A DNA stretch of 64,000 nucleotides from an uncultured Prevotellaceae bacterium (GCA_902784615.1 CACZVN010000007.1:62001-126000), one strand, 5' to 3'. Shown: positions 32,352-41,544, numbered from the stretch's first letter. Translations and numbers: made by a program. The notes: a model not told the origin generated them from the letters alone.

Positions 32352-34346
32352 ATGAAAAGAATTCATCTTATTGTGTGTTTGATGGCATTGGCATTTGGAA
32401 TGGGCATGAATGCTCAGGAGGCTCGGCCATGGGAAAGGTATCTGAATGAAGTGATGACGCAGGAGGACGCAGAGTCGGAAACATGGGAGGAAACCTATGA
32501 ACTGCTATGTGAACTCGAACAGCATCCCTTAGACATTAACTCAGCGACAAGGGAACAGTTGGAGGAACTTCCATTCCTCTCGGCTCAGCAGGTAGAGGAG
32601 TTGGTGGAGTATCTTGATCGCTATGGGGCGATGAGGTCTTTGAATGAACTGCTGATGATCCGCTCGCTCGACTATGGTCAGCGGCGGTTGCTTACCTATT
32701 TCACTTATATAGGGGAAGAAGAGTCAGAACAAATCCCCAAAGTGGGAACGATGGCGCGATACGGCCAGCATGAGCTGATTGGTACAGGACGCATCCCCTT
32801 CTATGAGCGGAAGGGTGATCAGGAGGGTTATTTGGGTTACCCCTATCGTCACTGGCTGCGCTATCAGTTTAAGTACGGTGAGTGGGTGAAGTTCGGCCTT
32901 GTAGGAGCGCAGGATGCTGGCGAACCTTTTTTTGCTCATCAGAATAAATGGGGCTATGATTACTATTCCTTCTACCTGCAACTGCGGAACCTTGGCAGAC
33001 TGGAGTCCTTATGTCTTGGTAACTATCGCGTCTCGATGGGCATGGGACTGGTGATGAACAGCGAGTTCAGCCTGGGCAAAGTGGCCATTCTACAGAACAT
33101 GGGACGTTCGGTCAATAGTCTGAGGGCGCATTCTTCCCGTTCCAACAATAGCCTGCGAGGAGTCGCTGCTACGGTGGATCTGGGCAAGGGCGTGAAGATG
33201 ACAGCTTTCGCCTCCTATCAAGCGATGGATGCAACCCTGAACAAAGACTCTACGGCAGCGACCGTCCTCACCACCAGTTATCACCGCACGGAGACGGAGA
33301 TGGCCAAGAAAAACAATCTCCATGCTCTGAAGACCGGTGGGAGTCTGAGGTATGTCAACAATGGGATTCGCTTGGGGCTGCATGCTCTCTATATTCATCT
33401 GGACAGGGAGCTGAGGCCTAATACTTCCGCCCTTTATCGTCAGCACTATCCCCAAGGGCAGGATTTCCTGAATGCGAGTCTCGACTACGGTCTTGTCAGG
33501 CCTCGTCTGGCACTTAGCGGAGAGACAGCTTTGGATAAGTCTGGACATCTGGCAACGATCAATAGCGCGAGTGTTCGCTTGGGCGACGGCCTGAACATCA
33601 TGACGTTACAGCGTTTTTACTCGTATGATTACAGTTCTCTGGATGCCCAGAGTTATAGTGACGGTGGTAGGGTTCAGAACGAAAGCGGCATCTATCTCGG
33701 ACTTTCGTGGCAACCCTCTCCTTCCTTCCGTCTGGCTGCCTATACCGATTATGCCTATTTCGCGTGGGCCAGATATCAGGTGTCGCAGTCGTCTTACTCC
33801 TGGGATAATCTGATGCAAGCTACTTGGCTCCGTCGGAACTGGACTTTTGGGACGCGTTACCGTTATAGACTCCGTCAGCGTGACAACGAAGACAAGGATG
33901 CGCTCACGAATCGTATGGAGCACCGTTGGCGTCTGTGTGCGGAATATGCAGGTGATAGTGGTTGGGGCAGTCGTACCCAGTTGGATGGCGGCTATTGTGC
34001 ATACGGTGAAGGTGAATGGGGAACCATGATCAGCGAAAGCCTGTCCTATACCTATCGGTGGCTGCGACTGAATGGGGGAATAGGCTATTTCCACACGGAT
34101 AGTTACGACAGTCGCATCTATCTCTATGAGCGGGGACCTCTTTATACGTATTCGATGAGTTCGTTCTATGGCGAGGGTATCCGTTATTGGCTGATGACGA
34201 GGGTGAACATAGGCCAGCGCCTGATGCTCACTGCCAAAGTGGGAGTGACGGATTATTTCGACAGAACGACTATCGGTAGCGGCTACCAGCAGGTCAATGC
34301 TTCGTCGATGACGGATCTTGATATCCAGGTGAGATGGAAATTCTGA
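32352..34346 (+). CDS. Helix-hairpin-helix domain plus predicted outer-membrane barrel protein
   Basis: 664 residues with a signal peptide ending near GMNAQ. Residues about 55-115 are a ComEA-like helix-hairpin-helix pair (HPLDINSATREQLEELPFLSAQQVEELVEY), normally a DNA- or nucleic-acid-binding fold. From about 140 on the sequence alternates aromatic and polar residues, with short turns, and ends QVRWKF with a terminal Phe, as outer-membrane barrels do. This two-part layout occurs in Bacteroidetes; a part in DNA uptake is possible, and comEC is encoded 25 kb away, but the role is not proven. Own promoter; the stop faces the convergent glycosyltransferase by 3 bp. Confidence 0.75.
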   Translation: MKRIHLIVCLMALAFGMGMNAQEARPWERYLNEVMTQEDAESETWEETYELLCELEQHPLDINSATREQLEELPFLSAQQVEELVEYLDRYGAMRSLNELLMIRSLDYGQRRLLTYFTYIGEEESEQIPKVGTMARYGQHELIGTGRIPFYERKGDQEGYLGYPYRHWLRYQFKYGEWVKFGLVGAQDAGEPFFAHQNKWGYDYYSFYLQLRNLGRLESLCLGNYRVSMGMGLVMNSEFSLGKVAILQNMGRSVNSLRAHSSRSNNSLRGVAATVDLGKGVKMTAFASYQAMDATLNKDSTAATVLTTSYHRTETEMAKKNNLHALKTGGSLRYVNNGIRLGLHALYIHLDRELRPNTSALYRQHYPQGQDFLNASLDYGLVRPRLALSGETALDKSGHLATINSASVRLGDGLNIMTLQRFYSYDYSSLDAQSYSDGGRVQNESGIYLGLSWQPSPSFRLAAYTDYAYFAWARYQVSQSSYSWDNLMQATWLRRNWTFGTRYRYRLRQRDNEDKDALTNRMEHRWRLCAEYAGDSGWGSRTQLDGGYCAYGEGEWGTMISESLSYTYRWLRLNGGIGYFHTDSYDSRIYLYERGPLYTYSMSSFYGEGIRYWLMTRVNIGQRLMLTAKVGVTDYFDRTTIGSGYQQVNASSMTDLDIQVRWKF

Positions 34347-34349
34347 CTC

Positions 34350-35453
34350 CTACAGCAACTGCTGATAGAGGTCATATACTTGTTGGGCGACATCGTGGCC
34401 CTGGAAGCGGCGGATATAGTCGCGGCTGCGGCGGATGCGCTCCTCGCGATCCTCGGCGCCCCGGAGCACCTGGCGGACGGCCTGAGCGAAGGCCTGCTCG
34501 TCGTCGGGATCGACATAGAGGGAGTCGGGGCCGCCCGCCTCCTCGAGACAGGAGCCCGTGCAGGCCACCACGGGCAGACCGCTGCTGATGGCCTCGATGA
34601 TGGGAATGCCAAAACCCTCGTAGCGCGAGGGATAGACAAAGGCCTCGGCGTGGGCGTAGAGGGAGGGGAGATCGTCGTTGGAGACGTCGTGACGGATCTG
34701 GATGCGGTGGCTCAGGCCGTGGGACTCAGCGTAAGCGGCGACGGTGTCGGTATAGGGGGTGTGGCGACCGACGATGACCAAAGTGAGGTCGGAGGGGAGA
34801 AGGGGGAGTGCCTTGACGGCCAAAAGGATGTTCTTGCGGGCCTCGATGGAGCCGACGCTTAAGAGGTAGCGGGGGGCACACGGGGGACAGTCCCCCTGTG
34901 AGGCTGAGAAACGGGGGGCGCAGGACTGGTAGATGACCGTAATGCGGGAGGGATCGACAAAGGGGGCGTAGTGGAGGATGTCGCGCTTGGTGCACTCGCT
35001 GATGGCGATAATATGGTCGGCTTCGCGCACCGTCTGACGAAACTTCCAGGCGTAGATCTTTGTGTCGAGCCAGTGGTAGTACTCGGGGTGGCGCAGGAAG
35101 ATGAGGTCGTGGATGGTGACCACGCTCTTTACACCGCTCTTGGAGATGCCTATGGGCAACTCGCCCGAGAGGCCGTGGTAGAGTTCAATGCCGTCACTGC
35201 GCAGGCGGCCGAGGATGCCATGGCTGCGCCAGTAGGCCTTGGAGAGCCCGCCCAGGGGCAGGCGGCGGGGATAGCGCGTACGGATATTGTCACTGCGCAC
35301 GATCTGGCGCCGCAGATGGCAGATGCCGTGGTCGGGGGCGTAAAGACGCATCTCGAGGGGCAGCGGTGCGAGGTCGTTGATGAGCGTGCGGGCGTAACTG
35401 CCCAGGCCCGTGGCGTTGCTGAAGGCGCGCTTGGCGTCGTAACCGATGATCAT
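34350..35453 (-). CDS. Glycosyltransferase, GT4 family
   Basis: Retaining transferase of the GT-B fold, 367 residues. The donor-site motif EGFGIPIIEA (E-x7-E type) and the family stretch LSVGSIEARKN are clear; the N-terminus GYDAKRAFSNATGLGSYAR matches mannosyltransferase-like GT4 enzymes. No membrane segment, so cytosolic and acting on lipid-linked glycan. It overlaps the upstream gtrA-like gene by 4 bp (ATGA). About 14 residues (SASQGDCPPCAPRY) just before the RYLLSVGS strand are encoded by an inserted palindrome flanked by 11-bp direct repeats. Confidence 0.88.
   Translation of the reverse strand: MIIGYDAKRAFSNATGLGSYARTLINDLAPLPLEMRLYAPDHGICHLRRQIVRSDNIRTRYPRRLPLGGLSKAYWRSHGILGRLRSDGIELYHGLSGELPIGISKSGVKSVVTIHDLIFLRHPEYYHWLDTKIYAWKFRQTVREADHIIAISECTKRDILHYAPFVDPSRITVIYQSCAPRFSASQGDCPPCAPRYLLSVGSIEARKNILLAVKALPLLPSDLTLVIVGRHTPYTDTVAAYAESHGLSHRIQIRHDVSNDDLPSLYAHAEAFVYPSRYEGFGIPIIEAISSGLPVVACTGSCLEEAGGPDSLYVDPDDEQAFAQAVRQVLRGAEDREERIRRSRDYIRRFQGHDVAQQVYDLYQQLL
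34870..34922. repeat. Palindrome inserted in frame in the GT4 gene
   Basis: CGGGGGACAGTCCCCC forms a near-perfect palindrome with CACA/TGTG arms (34877-34900), flanked by direct repeats CGGGGGGCACA (34870) and CGGGGGGCGCA (34912). Confidence 0.65.
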
Positions 35454-35824
35454 AGGCGCTTAAAGACTGTTCTGACGAGGACGAAATTCGTGGGTACGGC
35501 GATGGCGAGCACGGCGATAGGGGCCAACTCACGGCTGAGACCGAGCCAGAGGAAGAAGTTGAAGAGCACGATGTGCAACAGATAGTTCACCAGATGGGCA
35601 CCCCCGAAGCCGATACCGTTTCTGGCGGAGGTCTTCTCGTGGAAGGTGAAGTGGGCTGAGAGGTAGTAGTTCATCAGGAAACTGAGCACGTAGCCCACCG
35701 TGTAGGCGATGTTGACGTTGATCCAGTGTTGCAGTACCCAGTAGATGGCATAGTGGACGGCTGCCGCCGTGGTGCCCACGATACCGAACCGGATCAGTTC
35801 GCCGAATGTCTCATTTTTCCTCAT
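35450..35824 (-). CDS. GtrA-like membrane protein
   Basis: 124 residues with four membrane segments and the family patterns IRFGIVGTTAAAVHYAIYW and FLMNYYLSAHFTF. GtrA-family proteins are thought to help flip polyprenyl-phosphate-linked sugars. Start at ATG 35824 (MRKNETFGE), 8 bp after a -7 box; a longer frame covers the promoter. It overlaps the GT4 gene by 4 bp. A GtrB-like dolichyl-phosphate-mannose-synthase type transferase lies nearby on the other strand (36690-37631), the usual functional partner. Confidence 0.88.
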   Translation of the reverse strand: MRKNETFGELIRFGIVGTTAAAVHYAIYWVLQHWINVNIAYTVGYVLSFLMNYYLSAHFTFHEKTSARNGIGFGGAHLVNYLLHIVLFNFFLWLGLSRELAPIAVLAIAVPTNFVLVRTVFKRL

Positions 35825-35832
35825 AACGACTG

Positions 35833-35840
35833 CAAAGGTA
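35833..35840 (-). promoter_or_regulatory. -7 box of gtrA-like/GT4 operon
   Basis: Minus strand TACCTTTG, 8 bp before ATG 35824, predicting a very short leader. Confidence 0.5.
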
Positions 35841-35902
35841 GTGAAATTTGCGTAATTCAACGAATAAATGGCTTATTATTTTGTTTTCTCCCATATTTGC
35901 TG

Positions 35903-35910
35903 TAAATTTG
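35903..35910 (+). promoter_or_regulatory. -7 box of the deacetylase-glycosyltransferase operon, with -33
   Basis: Reads TAAATTTG with TTTG (35880-35883) 19 bp upstream; 19 bp to the ATG. It drives the run of genes to 40710. Confidence 0.6.
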
Positions 35911-35929
35911 CAGGCAAATACAAAAGCGT

Positions 35930-36724
35930 ATGGTACTGTTGAGTTTTGACACGGAAGAGTTTGACGTGCCCCGTGAGCATGGGGTCGATTTCTCGCTGGA
36001 GGAAGGGATGAAGGTCTCTGTGGAGGGGACGAACCGCATTCTCGACATGTTGCGGGAGAACGAGGTGAAGGCCACATTCTTCTGTACGGGTAACTTCGCC
36101 ATCCACGCACCAGAGGTGTTGAAGCGCATCATGGAAGAGGGCCACGAGGTGGCCTGCCACGGTGTCGATCACTGGGATCCCAAGGAGACTGACTTTGCCC
36201 GCTCGAAGGAGATCGTGGAGAGCATCACGGGACACAAGGTCTATGGCTACCGTCAGCCAAGGATGTTCCCTGTTGATGAGTCGGAGATCAAACGCGTGGG
36301 CTATCTATATAATTCTTCGCTGAATCCTGCCTTTATTCCCGGGCGATACATGCACCTGACGGCGCCACGCACCTGGTTTGTGAAGGATGGCGTGCTGCAG
36401 ATACCTGCCTCGGTGACGCCCTGGGTGAGGTTCCCCCTGTTCTGGTTGTCGCTCCACAACCTGCCATGGACGTGGTATAAGATGTTGGCAAACTGGACGC
36501 TGAGGCACGACGGCTACTTCGTGACCTACTTCCACCCCTGGGAGTTCTATGATCTGAAGGAGCATCCCGAGTTCAAGATGCCCTTCATCATCCGCAACCA
36601 CAGCGGCCGCGAGATGGTGGAACGTCTGGATCGTCTGATCAAGCAATTTAAAAAACACTATTACGAATTTATCACTTTTAAGGACTTCTATGATAAAACT
36701 TGCGACAGTATCACCGTGTTATAA
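35930..36724 (+). CDS. Polysaccharide deacetylase (CE4/NodB family)
   Basis: Metal-dependent deacetylase acting on N- or O-acetyl groups of a glycan. Motif 1 is SFDTEEFD with catalytic and metal Asp; motif 2 is ACHGVDHWD with the two metal His; YGYRQPRM gives the motif 3 Arg and FHPWEF the late His. 264 residues without signal peptide, so it probably works on a cytosolic lipid-linked intermediate. Its last 35 bp overlap the next gene, showing tight coupling. Confidence 0.88.
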   Translation: MVLLSFDTEEFDVPREHGVDFSLEEGMKVSVEGTNRILDMLRENEVKATFFCTGNFAIHAPEVLKRIMEEGHEVACHGVDHWDPKETDFARSKEIVESITGHKVYGYRQPRMFPVDESEIKRVGYLYNSSLNPAFIPGRYMHLTAPRTWFVKDGVLQIPASVTPWVRFPLFWLSLHNLPWTWYKMLANWTLRHDGYFVTYFHPWEFYDLKEHPEFKMPFIIRNHSGREMVERLDRLIKQFKKHYYEFITFKDFYDKTCDSITVL

Positions 36725-37631
36725 TGAGGAAGACGTGCTGCGCCACTCCGTGGAGCGGCTCACCGCGCTCTTTGAGCGTATGATAACCGAGAAGCTTATC
36801 AGCAGTGACTCGATGATGGTGTTCGTGAACGACGGCAGTCGTGACAAGACCTGGCAGATCATCAAGGAACTCCACGGTGAAAACAAATTCGTGCGCGGTA
36901 TCAACCTGGCGCGCAATGTGGGTCACCAGAACGCCATTATGGCAGGCATGATGACCGCCAGGGCGTGGGCTGATGCCGTGATTACCATCGATGCCGACCT
37001 GCAGGATGATATTGAGTGCATCCCCCAGATGGTGTGCCATTTCGAGCAGGGTAACGACATCGTGTATGGTGTGAAGGTGTCGCGAGAGGCCGACCCCCTG
37101 ATGAAGCGCATGACGGCGCAGGCCTTCTATAAGTTGCAGAGTGTTATGGGGGTGGAGAGCGTGTATAACCATGCCGACTTCCGATTGATGAGCCGACGAG
37201 CTCTTGACATGCTGGCTGACTACGGTGAGCGTAACCTCTACCTGCGCGGACTGATCCCCACCATCGGACTGCCCTCGACGACCGTCGATGACGTGATAGG
37301 CGAGCGTGAGGCGGGGGTGTCGAAATATACGCTCAGTAAGATGCTCAACCTAGCCCTCAACGGTATTACGGCCTTCAGCGTGAAGCCGATGTATGCCATT
37401 TTCACTATAGGAATGCTATTCATCGTGGTAGCCTTCTGTATTGGTATCTATGTGGCCTATTCGCTGATCATGGGTACGGCCGTGCCGGGATGGTCGTCGC
37501 TGATCCTCTCCATCTGGCTCGTTGGCGGCGTGATACTCATCTCGATGGGCGTCACTGGCGTCTATATCGGTAAGATATACACAGAGGTGAAGCGTCGTCC
37601 GCTTTATAACATACAAGAGGTATTAGACTAA
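36690..37631 (+). CDS. Glycosyltransferase GT2, GtrB/dolichyl-phosphate-mannose-synthase type
   Basis: 313 residues. The N-terminal GT-A domain has PCYNEEDVL, VFVNDGSRDKT and the DADLQDD metal motif; two membrane segments follow at the C-terminus (AIFTIGMLFIVVAFCIGI and SLILSIWLVGGVILI). Such enzymes load a sugar onto undecaprenyl phosphate for later transfer outside the inner membrane. The gene starts inside the deacetylase gene (35-bp overlap). A GtrA-like protein is encoded 0.9 kb away. Confidence 0.93.
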   Translation: MIKLATVSPCYNEEDVLRHSVERLTALFERMITEKLISSDSMMVFVNDGSRDKTWQIIKELHGENKFVRGINLARNVGHQNAIMAGMMTARAWADAVITIDADLQDDIECIPQMVCHFEQGNDIVYGVKVSREADPLMKRMTAQAFYKLQSVMGVESVYNHADFRLMSRRALDMLADYGERNLYLRGLIPTIGLPSTTVDDVIGEREAGVSKYTLSKMLNLALNGITAFSVKPMYAIFTIGMLFIVVAFCIGIYVAYSLIMGTAVPGWSSLILSIWLVGGVILISMGVTGVYIGKIYTEVKRRPLYNIQEVLD

Positions 37632-37634
37632 ATA

Positions 37635-38690
37635 ATGGAACGGAATATGAATTATCTCGACAGAAACGAGTTTAACTTCGAGCCCAGCCAGAAAGTGGTT
37701 GATGCTATTAAGAACTTCGATCCCAAAACCTTGTGTTTCTATACCCGTATCTATGATGAGGGTAAGAAGAGTTTCATCTCCGTCCGCGTGAGCGAGATCT
37801 ACGGTGTGCCTGAGGAGCAGGTGCTCCTGACCTACGGTGGTGAGGATATGCTGAAGAATGCCATCCACTATTTCCTGATGCTGGGCGACAATAAGAAGAT
37901 TCTGATCCCCGAGTTCTCGTGGTGGTACTACAACCGTGTGGCCAGTGAGTGTGGCGGCACCTTCGAGATGTATCCCCTGCACGAGCAGGAAGACACCTTC
38001 GCCTACGATATCGATGAGGTGATAGAATACACCAACCGCGTGCATCCCCGTATGCTCCTGCTGGCATCGCCCAACAACCCCACGGGTAATGGTCTGACGC
38101 CTGAGGAGATCGGCCGTATCATGGAGAGTATCCCTGAGGATACGATGGTGCTCATTGACGAGGCCTACGCCAGTTTTATCTCTACGGATACTGCTTATAT
38201 CGCTCCGTTGGTGAACAAATACAGCAACCTGATCATTTCGCGTACGCTGTCGAAGTTCTACGGACTGCCCGGCCTGCGCTGTGGCTTCGGCTTCATCGGC
38301 AAGGGTCACGACCAGTTCCTGAGTTACGTCAACAAGTATCTGGGCTATAACCGCTTCTCTGAGGCTGTGGCATTGGCTGCATTGGACAGCGACGAGCACT
38401 ACCGTCATGTGCCCGATGATATGGAGTGGGGGCGCCAGTTGTATAAGAAGGAACTGGGCTCGCTGCCTGGCTTCAAGGTGTATAAGTCTGTGGCAAACTT
38501 CATTCTTATCAAGTATCCCCTTGAGATCAAGGAGGCGCTGATGGAGGCGCTGAAGATTCAGGACTACAAGATCAAGTTCATGGGCGACAAGGGTCTGGAG
38601 TCGTCGTGCTTGCGCATCACGTTGGGTCGTAAGGAACAGACGCAGACCGTGGTTGATACTATTCTGAAGGTTTATAATGATCATCGATAA
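37635..38690 (+). CDS. PLP-dependent class I/II aminotransferase, HisC-like
   Basis: 351 residues with LASPNNPTGN, LIDEAYASF and SRTLSKFYGLPGLRCGF; the Lys of TLSK binds pyridoxal phosphate. It resembles histidinol-phosphate aminotransferase, but it sits in a glycan cluster 3 bp after the GT2 gene with no other his genes nearby, so it more likely makes an amino compound used in this pathway. That reassignment is inference; the histidine role is not excluded. ATG 37647 (MNYLDR) is an alternative start. Confidence 0.82.
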   Translation: MERNMNYLDRNEFNFEPSQKVVDAIKNFDPKTLCFYTRIYDEGKKSFISVRVSEIYGVPEEQVLLTYGGEDMLKNAIHYFLMLGDNKKILIPEFSWWYYNRVASECGGTFEMYPLHEQEDTFAYDIDEVIEYTNRVHPRMLLLASPNNPTGNGLTPEEIGRIMESIPEDTMVLIDEAYASFISTDTAYIAPLVNKYSNLIISRTLSKFYGLPGLRCGFGFIGKGHDQFLSYVNKYLGYNRFSEAVALAALDSDEHYRHVPDDMEWGRQLYKKELGSLPGFKVYKSVANFILIKYPLEIKEALMEALKIQDYKIKFMGDKGLESSCLRITLGRKEQTQTVVDTILKVYNDHR

Positions 38691-38701
38691 ATAATGACAG
38701 T

Positions 38702-39919
38702 ATGAAAATATCCTTTTCACCCCCATATATTGACGATAGTGTTGTTGAGGAAGTGACCGAATCGTTACGTTCGGGATGGATTACCACTGGACCGAAGGTA
38801 AAGGCTCTGGAGGCAGAGATAGCACGGTTGTCGGGTGCTCCTCAAGTGCTGTGTGTCAACTCTTGGACCACAGGGGCTATTATGACATTGCGCTGGCTGG
38901 GCATACAGCCGGGTGACGAAGTGATCATCCCTGCTTATACCTATTGTGCTACGGCACTGGCCGTACTTTGGGCAGGGGGTAAGCCTGTGATGGTGGATTC
39001 GGGGGAGGACCTAAACATATCGGTTGAAGCCATCCGACGTGCCATTACTCCCCGTACGAAGGCTATCATACCTGTGGATATTGCTGGCTGGCCTTGCGAT
39101 TACCATGCCATCATGGACTTGGTGCAGGAACCGGAAGTGAAGGCAATGTTCCAGCCTACTTCACCCGTCATGGAGAAGTTGGGGCGTGTTATTGTGATTA
39201 ACGACTCGGCACACTCTATCGGATCGCGTTATCACAACAAGTTCTCTGGTACTGAAACCGATATTGTTATCTTCTCGCTCCATGCTGTGAAGAATATTAC
39301 GACGGCTGAAGGTGGTGCCATCTGTCTGAATATGCCAGCCCCCTTCGATAATGAACAGCTGTATGCAGAGTTGCGGATGAAAGCACTGAATTGCCAGACG
39401 AAAGATGCTTTTACGAAAAGTAAGGCGGGTGGATGGCGTTATGACATCGTGGGTATGGGTATGAAGGCCAATATGGCGGACGTGAATGCGGCGATCGGAC
39501 TGGCTCAAATACGTCAATATGACCAGTTGCTGGCTCGACGGAAGAGCATCTTCGAACGATACCATGAGGCCTTCAGCCAACAACCGTGGGCGATAGTCCC
39601 CCCATCATTATCGGCAGATCGTGAGAGTTCATATCACATATATGCTTTGCGTATCAAGGATATTACTGAGGATCAGCGCGATGAGATCATTGCAGAGATT
39701 TCGAAAAGTGAGGTGGCCGTGAATGTACATTTCATTCCGCTACCCATGCTGACGCTGTTCCGTGATTTGGGCTACGATATTAAGGACTATCCGCAGGCGT
39801 ACCAGAATTATGCCCACGAGATCACGCTGCCCTGTTATCCGCAGTTGACTGACGAACAGGTGGCATTTGTCATCAAGACCGTCATTGAAGCTTACCAAAC
39901 CGTTATACGCAAGGCATGA
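38702..39919 (+). CDS. DegT/DnrJ/EryC1/StrS sugar aminotransferase
   Basis: These PLP enzymes convert nucleotide-linked keto-sugars to amino-sugars. The PLP lysine is in FSLHAVKNITTAEGG; the N-terminus FSPPYIDDSVVEEVTESLRSGWITTGPKVKALE is the family signature. 405 residues, complete. It overlaps the following glycosyltransferase by 4 bp (ATGA). Product sugar unknown; ArnB-like or similar enzymes are the nearest named types I can suggest. Confidence 0.92.
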   Translation: MKISFSPPYIDDSVVEEVTESLRSGWITTGPKVKALEAEIARLSGAPQVLCVNSWTTGAIMTLRWLGIQPGDEVIIPAYTYCATALAVLWAGGKPVMVDSGEDLNISVEAIRRAITPRTKAIIPVDIAGWPCDYHAIMDLVQEPEVKAMFQPTSPVMEKLGRVIVINDSAHSIGSRYHNKFSGTETDIVIFSLHAVKNITTAEGGAICLNMPAPFDNEQLYAELRMKALNCQTKDAFTKSKAGGWRYDIVGMGMKANMADVNAAIGLAQIRQYDQLLARRKSIFERYHEAFSQQPWAIVPPSLSADRESSYHIYALRIKDITEDQRDEIIAEISKSEVAVNVHFIPLPMLTLFRDLGYDIKDYPQAYQNYAHEITLPCYPQLTDEQVAFVIKTVIEAYQTVIRKA

Positions 39920-40710
39920 ACCACACGCAGAGAATATCGGTAGTCATCAATACCTATAATGCCCGACAGCATTTGGCCAAGGTGTTGGAGTCTGTGAAGG
40001 ACTTTGACGAGGTGGTGGTGTGCGATATGGAGAGTACCGACGATACGGTGGCGATTGCTGAGCAGTATGGCTGCAAGGTCGTGACGTTTCCAAAGGGGAA
40101 TCATACCTGCTGCGAGCCTGCCCGTACGTTTGCCATTCAGTCGGCATCTAACCCGTGGGTACTGGTGGTCGATGCCGATGAGATCGTGACTCCCGAACTG
40201 CGCGAGGCACTCTATCGGATAGTCAGGGGGACAGGTACTTGGGCTTCGCCAGAATCAAGTACCTGTCCCCCTGACTATCCTGCGGGCTATTATATCCCCC
40301 GGCAGAATATGTTTATGAGCATGTTTGTGCGCGATTTCCACTACGACTATCAGCTGCGGTTCCTGGTGCGCGAGGGTACGGAGTGGCCTCCGACCATCCA
40401 TTCGCTACCGAAGGTACCTGGGAGGGTAGAGAAGCTGAAAGCCCCGAAGGAGGCGCGGCTGCTGCATCTGATGGACGAAACCATGCATGAGTATGTGGCG
40501 AAGATGAACGTGTATACCGACAACGAGACGGAGAAGAAACAATATGGCATAGCCGCCCTGTTCTGGCGGCCCTTGTGGCGATTCTTCAAGAGTTATGTGA
40601 TGGACGGCAGCTTCCGCATGGGCATCCGAGGACTGATACGCTCCGGGATGCATGCCGTGTATCAGTTTATCCTGGTGGCGAAGATTATTGAGAAACGCTA
40701 TCGCGGTTGA
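39916..40710 (+). CDS. Glycosyltransferase GT2, WaaE/KdtX-like
   Basis: 264 residues; the N-terminus SVVINTYNARQHLAKVLES and VDADE metal motif place it in the GT2 subgroup that adds glucose to LPS cores. A 20-residue stretch (RGTGTWASPESSTCPPDYPA) after the conserved LREAL helix is encoded by a perfect 25-bp inverted repeat (40217-40280) and is absent from the family pattern as I know it. Its 3' end overlaps the convergent licD gene by 26 bp. Confidence 0.85.
   Translation: MNHTQRISVVINTYNARQHLAKVLESVKDFDEVVVCDMESTDDTVAIAEQYGCKVVTFPKGNHTCCEPARTFAIQSASNPWVLVVDADEIVTPELREALYRIVRGTGTWASPESSTCPPDYPAGYYIPRQNMFMSMFVRDFHYDYQLRFLVREGTEWPPTIHSLPKVPGRVEKLKAPKEARLLHLMDETMHEYVAKMNVYTDNETEKKQYGIAALFWRPLWRFFKSYVMDGSFRMGIRGLIRSGMHAVYQFILVAKIIEKRYRG
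40217..40280. repeat. Perfect 25-bp inverted repeat inserted in frame in the GT2 gene
   Basis: Arms at 40217-40241 and 40256-40280 (core CAGGGGGACAGGTACTTG and its complement), with a 14-bp loop holding GGCTTCGCC. Such a stem in the mRNA would be very stable. The string CAAGTACCTGTCCCC is of the same class as the REP-like repeats at 22-31 kb. Confidence 0.85.
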
Positions 40711-41533
40711 CGAAAGCGCGGTTGTCCTGATACTCGCGATAAGGCAGATTGTAGTCGAGATAATAGAAATTATGCTGGCGCTGATTGTCGTGCGGCGGGA
40801 TGACCATATAATCACCATACTTGTTTCGGAGATAGGCGTCGGCCTGTTCAACGCCCATCACGGTGTGGCCCTCGAAGGTGACGGGCTGCGGTGTGCCTAA
40901 CATCGTCTTGGGAATCACGCCCTGCACGCCATCGTCGTAGTCGAGTACATACTCGCTGGATTCGTAGTCGTAGGCCAGATAGGCAGCCCGCAACTGACGG
41001 CGCGCCCACTCATGCGAGAAGCAGCGCTGGATGAGCAAGATGGGCCACGAACTGGGTCCATGTCCGTGCTTATAGGGGTCACGGTGCAGGAAATAGAGCA
41101 GTTTGTCGAGTGCCTTGTATCGTGCTACTGCCAGCCGTTGGGCCATTTTGTTTTTAGAGATGCCGTCGATGGGGAACACGTCGATATAGATGCCGGCGAG
41201 ATAGTCGCTGTGGGCACGTTCGATCAGGGTGGTGCTACTGTCGACAATCTTGCCGAAACCACCTGGGTAGGTGGGTGAGGTCTCTATGCACAGGGCTTCC
41301 AATGGTTGAGGCAGCCATTCTCGGGCATGGGCCATGAAACGGTCGTAGTCAGGACGGGGCATACAGATGTCCATATCGTCGTCCCAGGGGATGAATCCTT
41401 TGTGACGAACGGCTCCCAACATGGTGCCGGCCCAGCAGTAGTATCTGATGTCGTGCGCCTGACAAACACGGTCTACAGACAGAAGGATCTGCAGAATATG
41501 CTGATGGAGTGTTTCTATATCGTATGATGCCAT
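40685..41533 (-). CDS. LicD family nucleotidyl/phosphocholine-type transferase
   Basis: LicD proteins attach phosphocholine or similar phospho-groups to cell-surface glycans. The motifs YYCWAGTMLGAVRHKGFIPWDDDMDICM (metal and nucleotide site) and YIDVFPIDGI are characteristic. 282 residues, cytosolic. It stands alone on the minus strand with its own promoter, inside the glycan cluster, and overlaps the convergent GT2 gene by 26 bp. The donor is not known; phosphocholine, phosphoethanolamine or a sugar phosphate are all possible. Confidence 0.9.
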   Translation of the reverse strand: MASYDIETLHQHILQILLSVDRVCQAHDIRYYCWAGTMLGAVRHKGFIPWDDDMDICMPRPDYDRFMAHAREWLPQPLEALCIETSPTYPGGFGKIVDSSTTLIERAHSDYLAGIYIDVFPIDGISKNKMAQRLAVARYKALDKLLYFLHRDPYKHGHGPSSWPILLIQRCFSHEWARRQLRAAYLAYDYESSEYVLDYDDGVQGVIPKTMLGTPQPVTFEGHTVMGVEQADAYLRNKYGDYMVIPPHDNQRQHNFYYLDYNLPYREYQDNRAFVNRDSVSQ

Positions 41534-41544
41534 ATTTTTTGTGC

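Noticed and set aside
37635-38690. Assigning hisC outright
   Set aside because: No histidine gene is nearby and the position inside a glycan cluster makes another substrate as likely.
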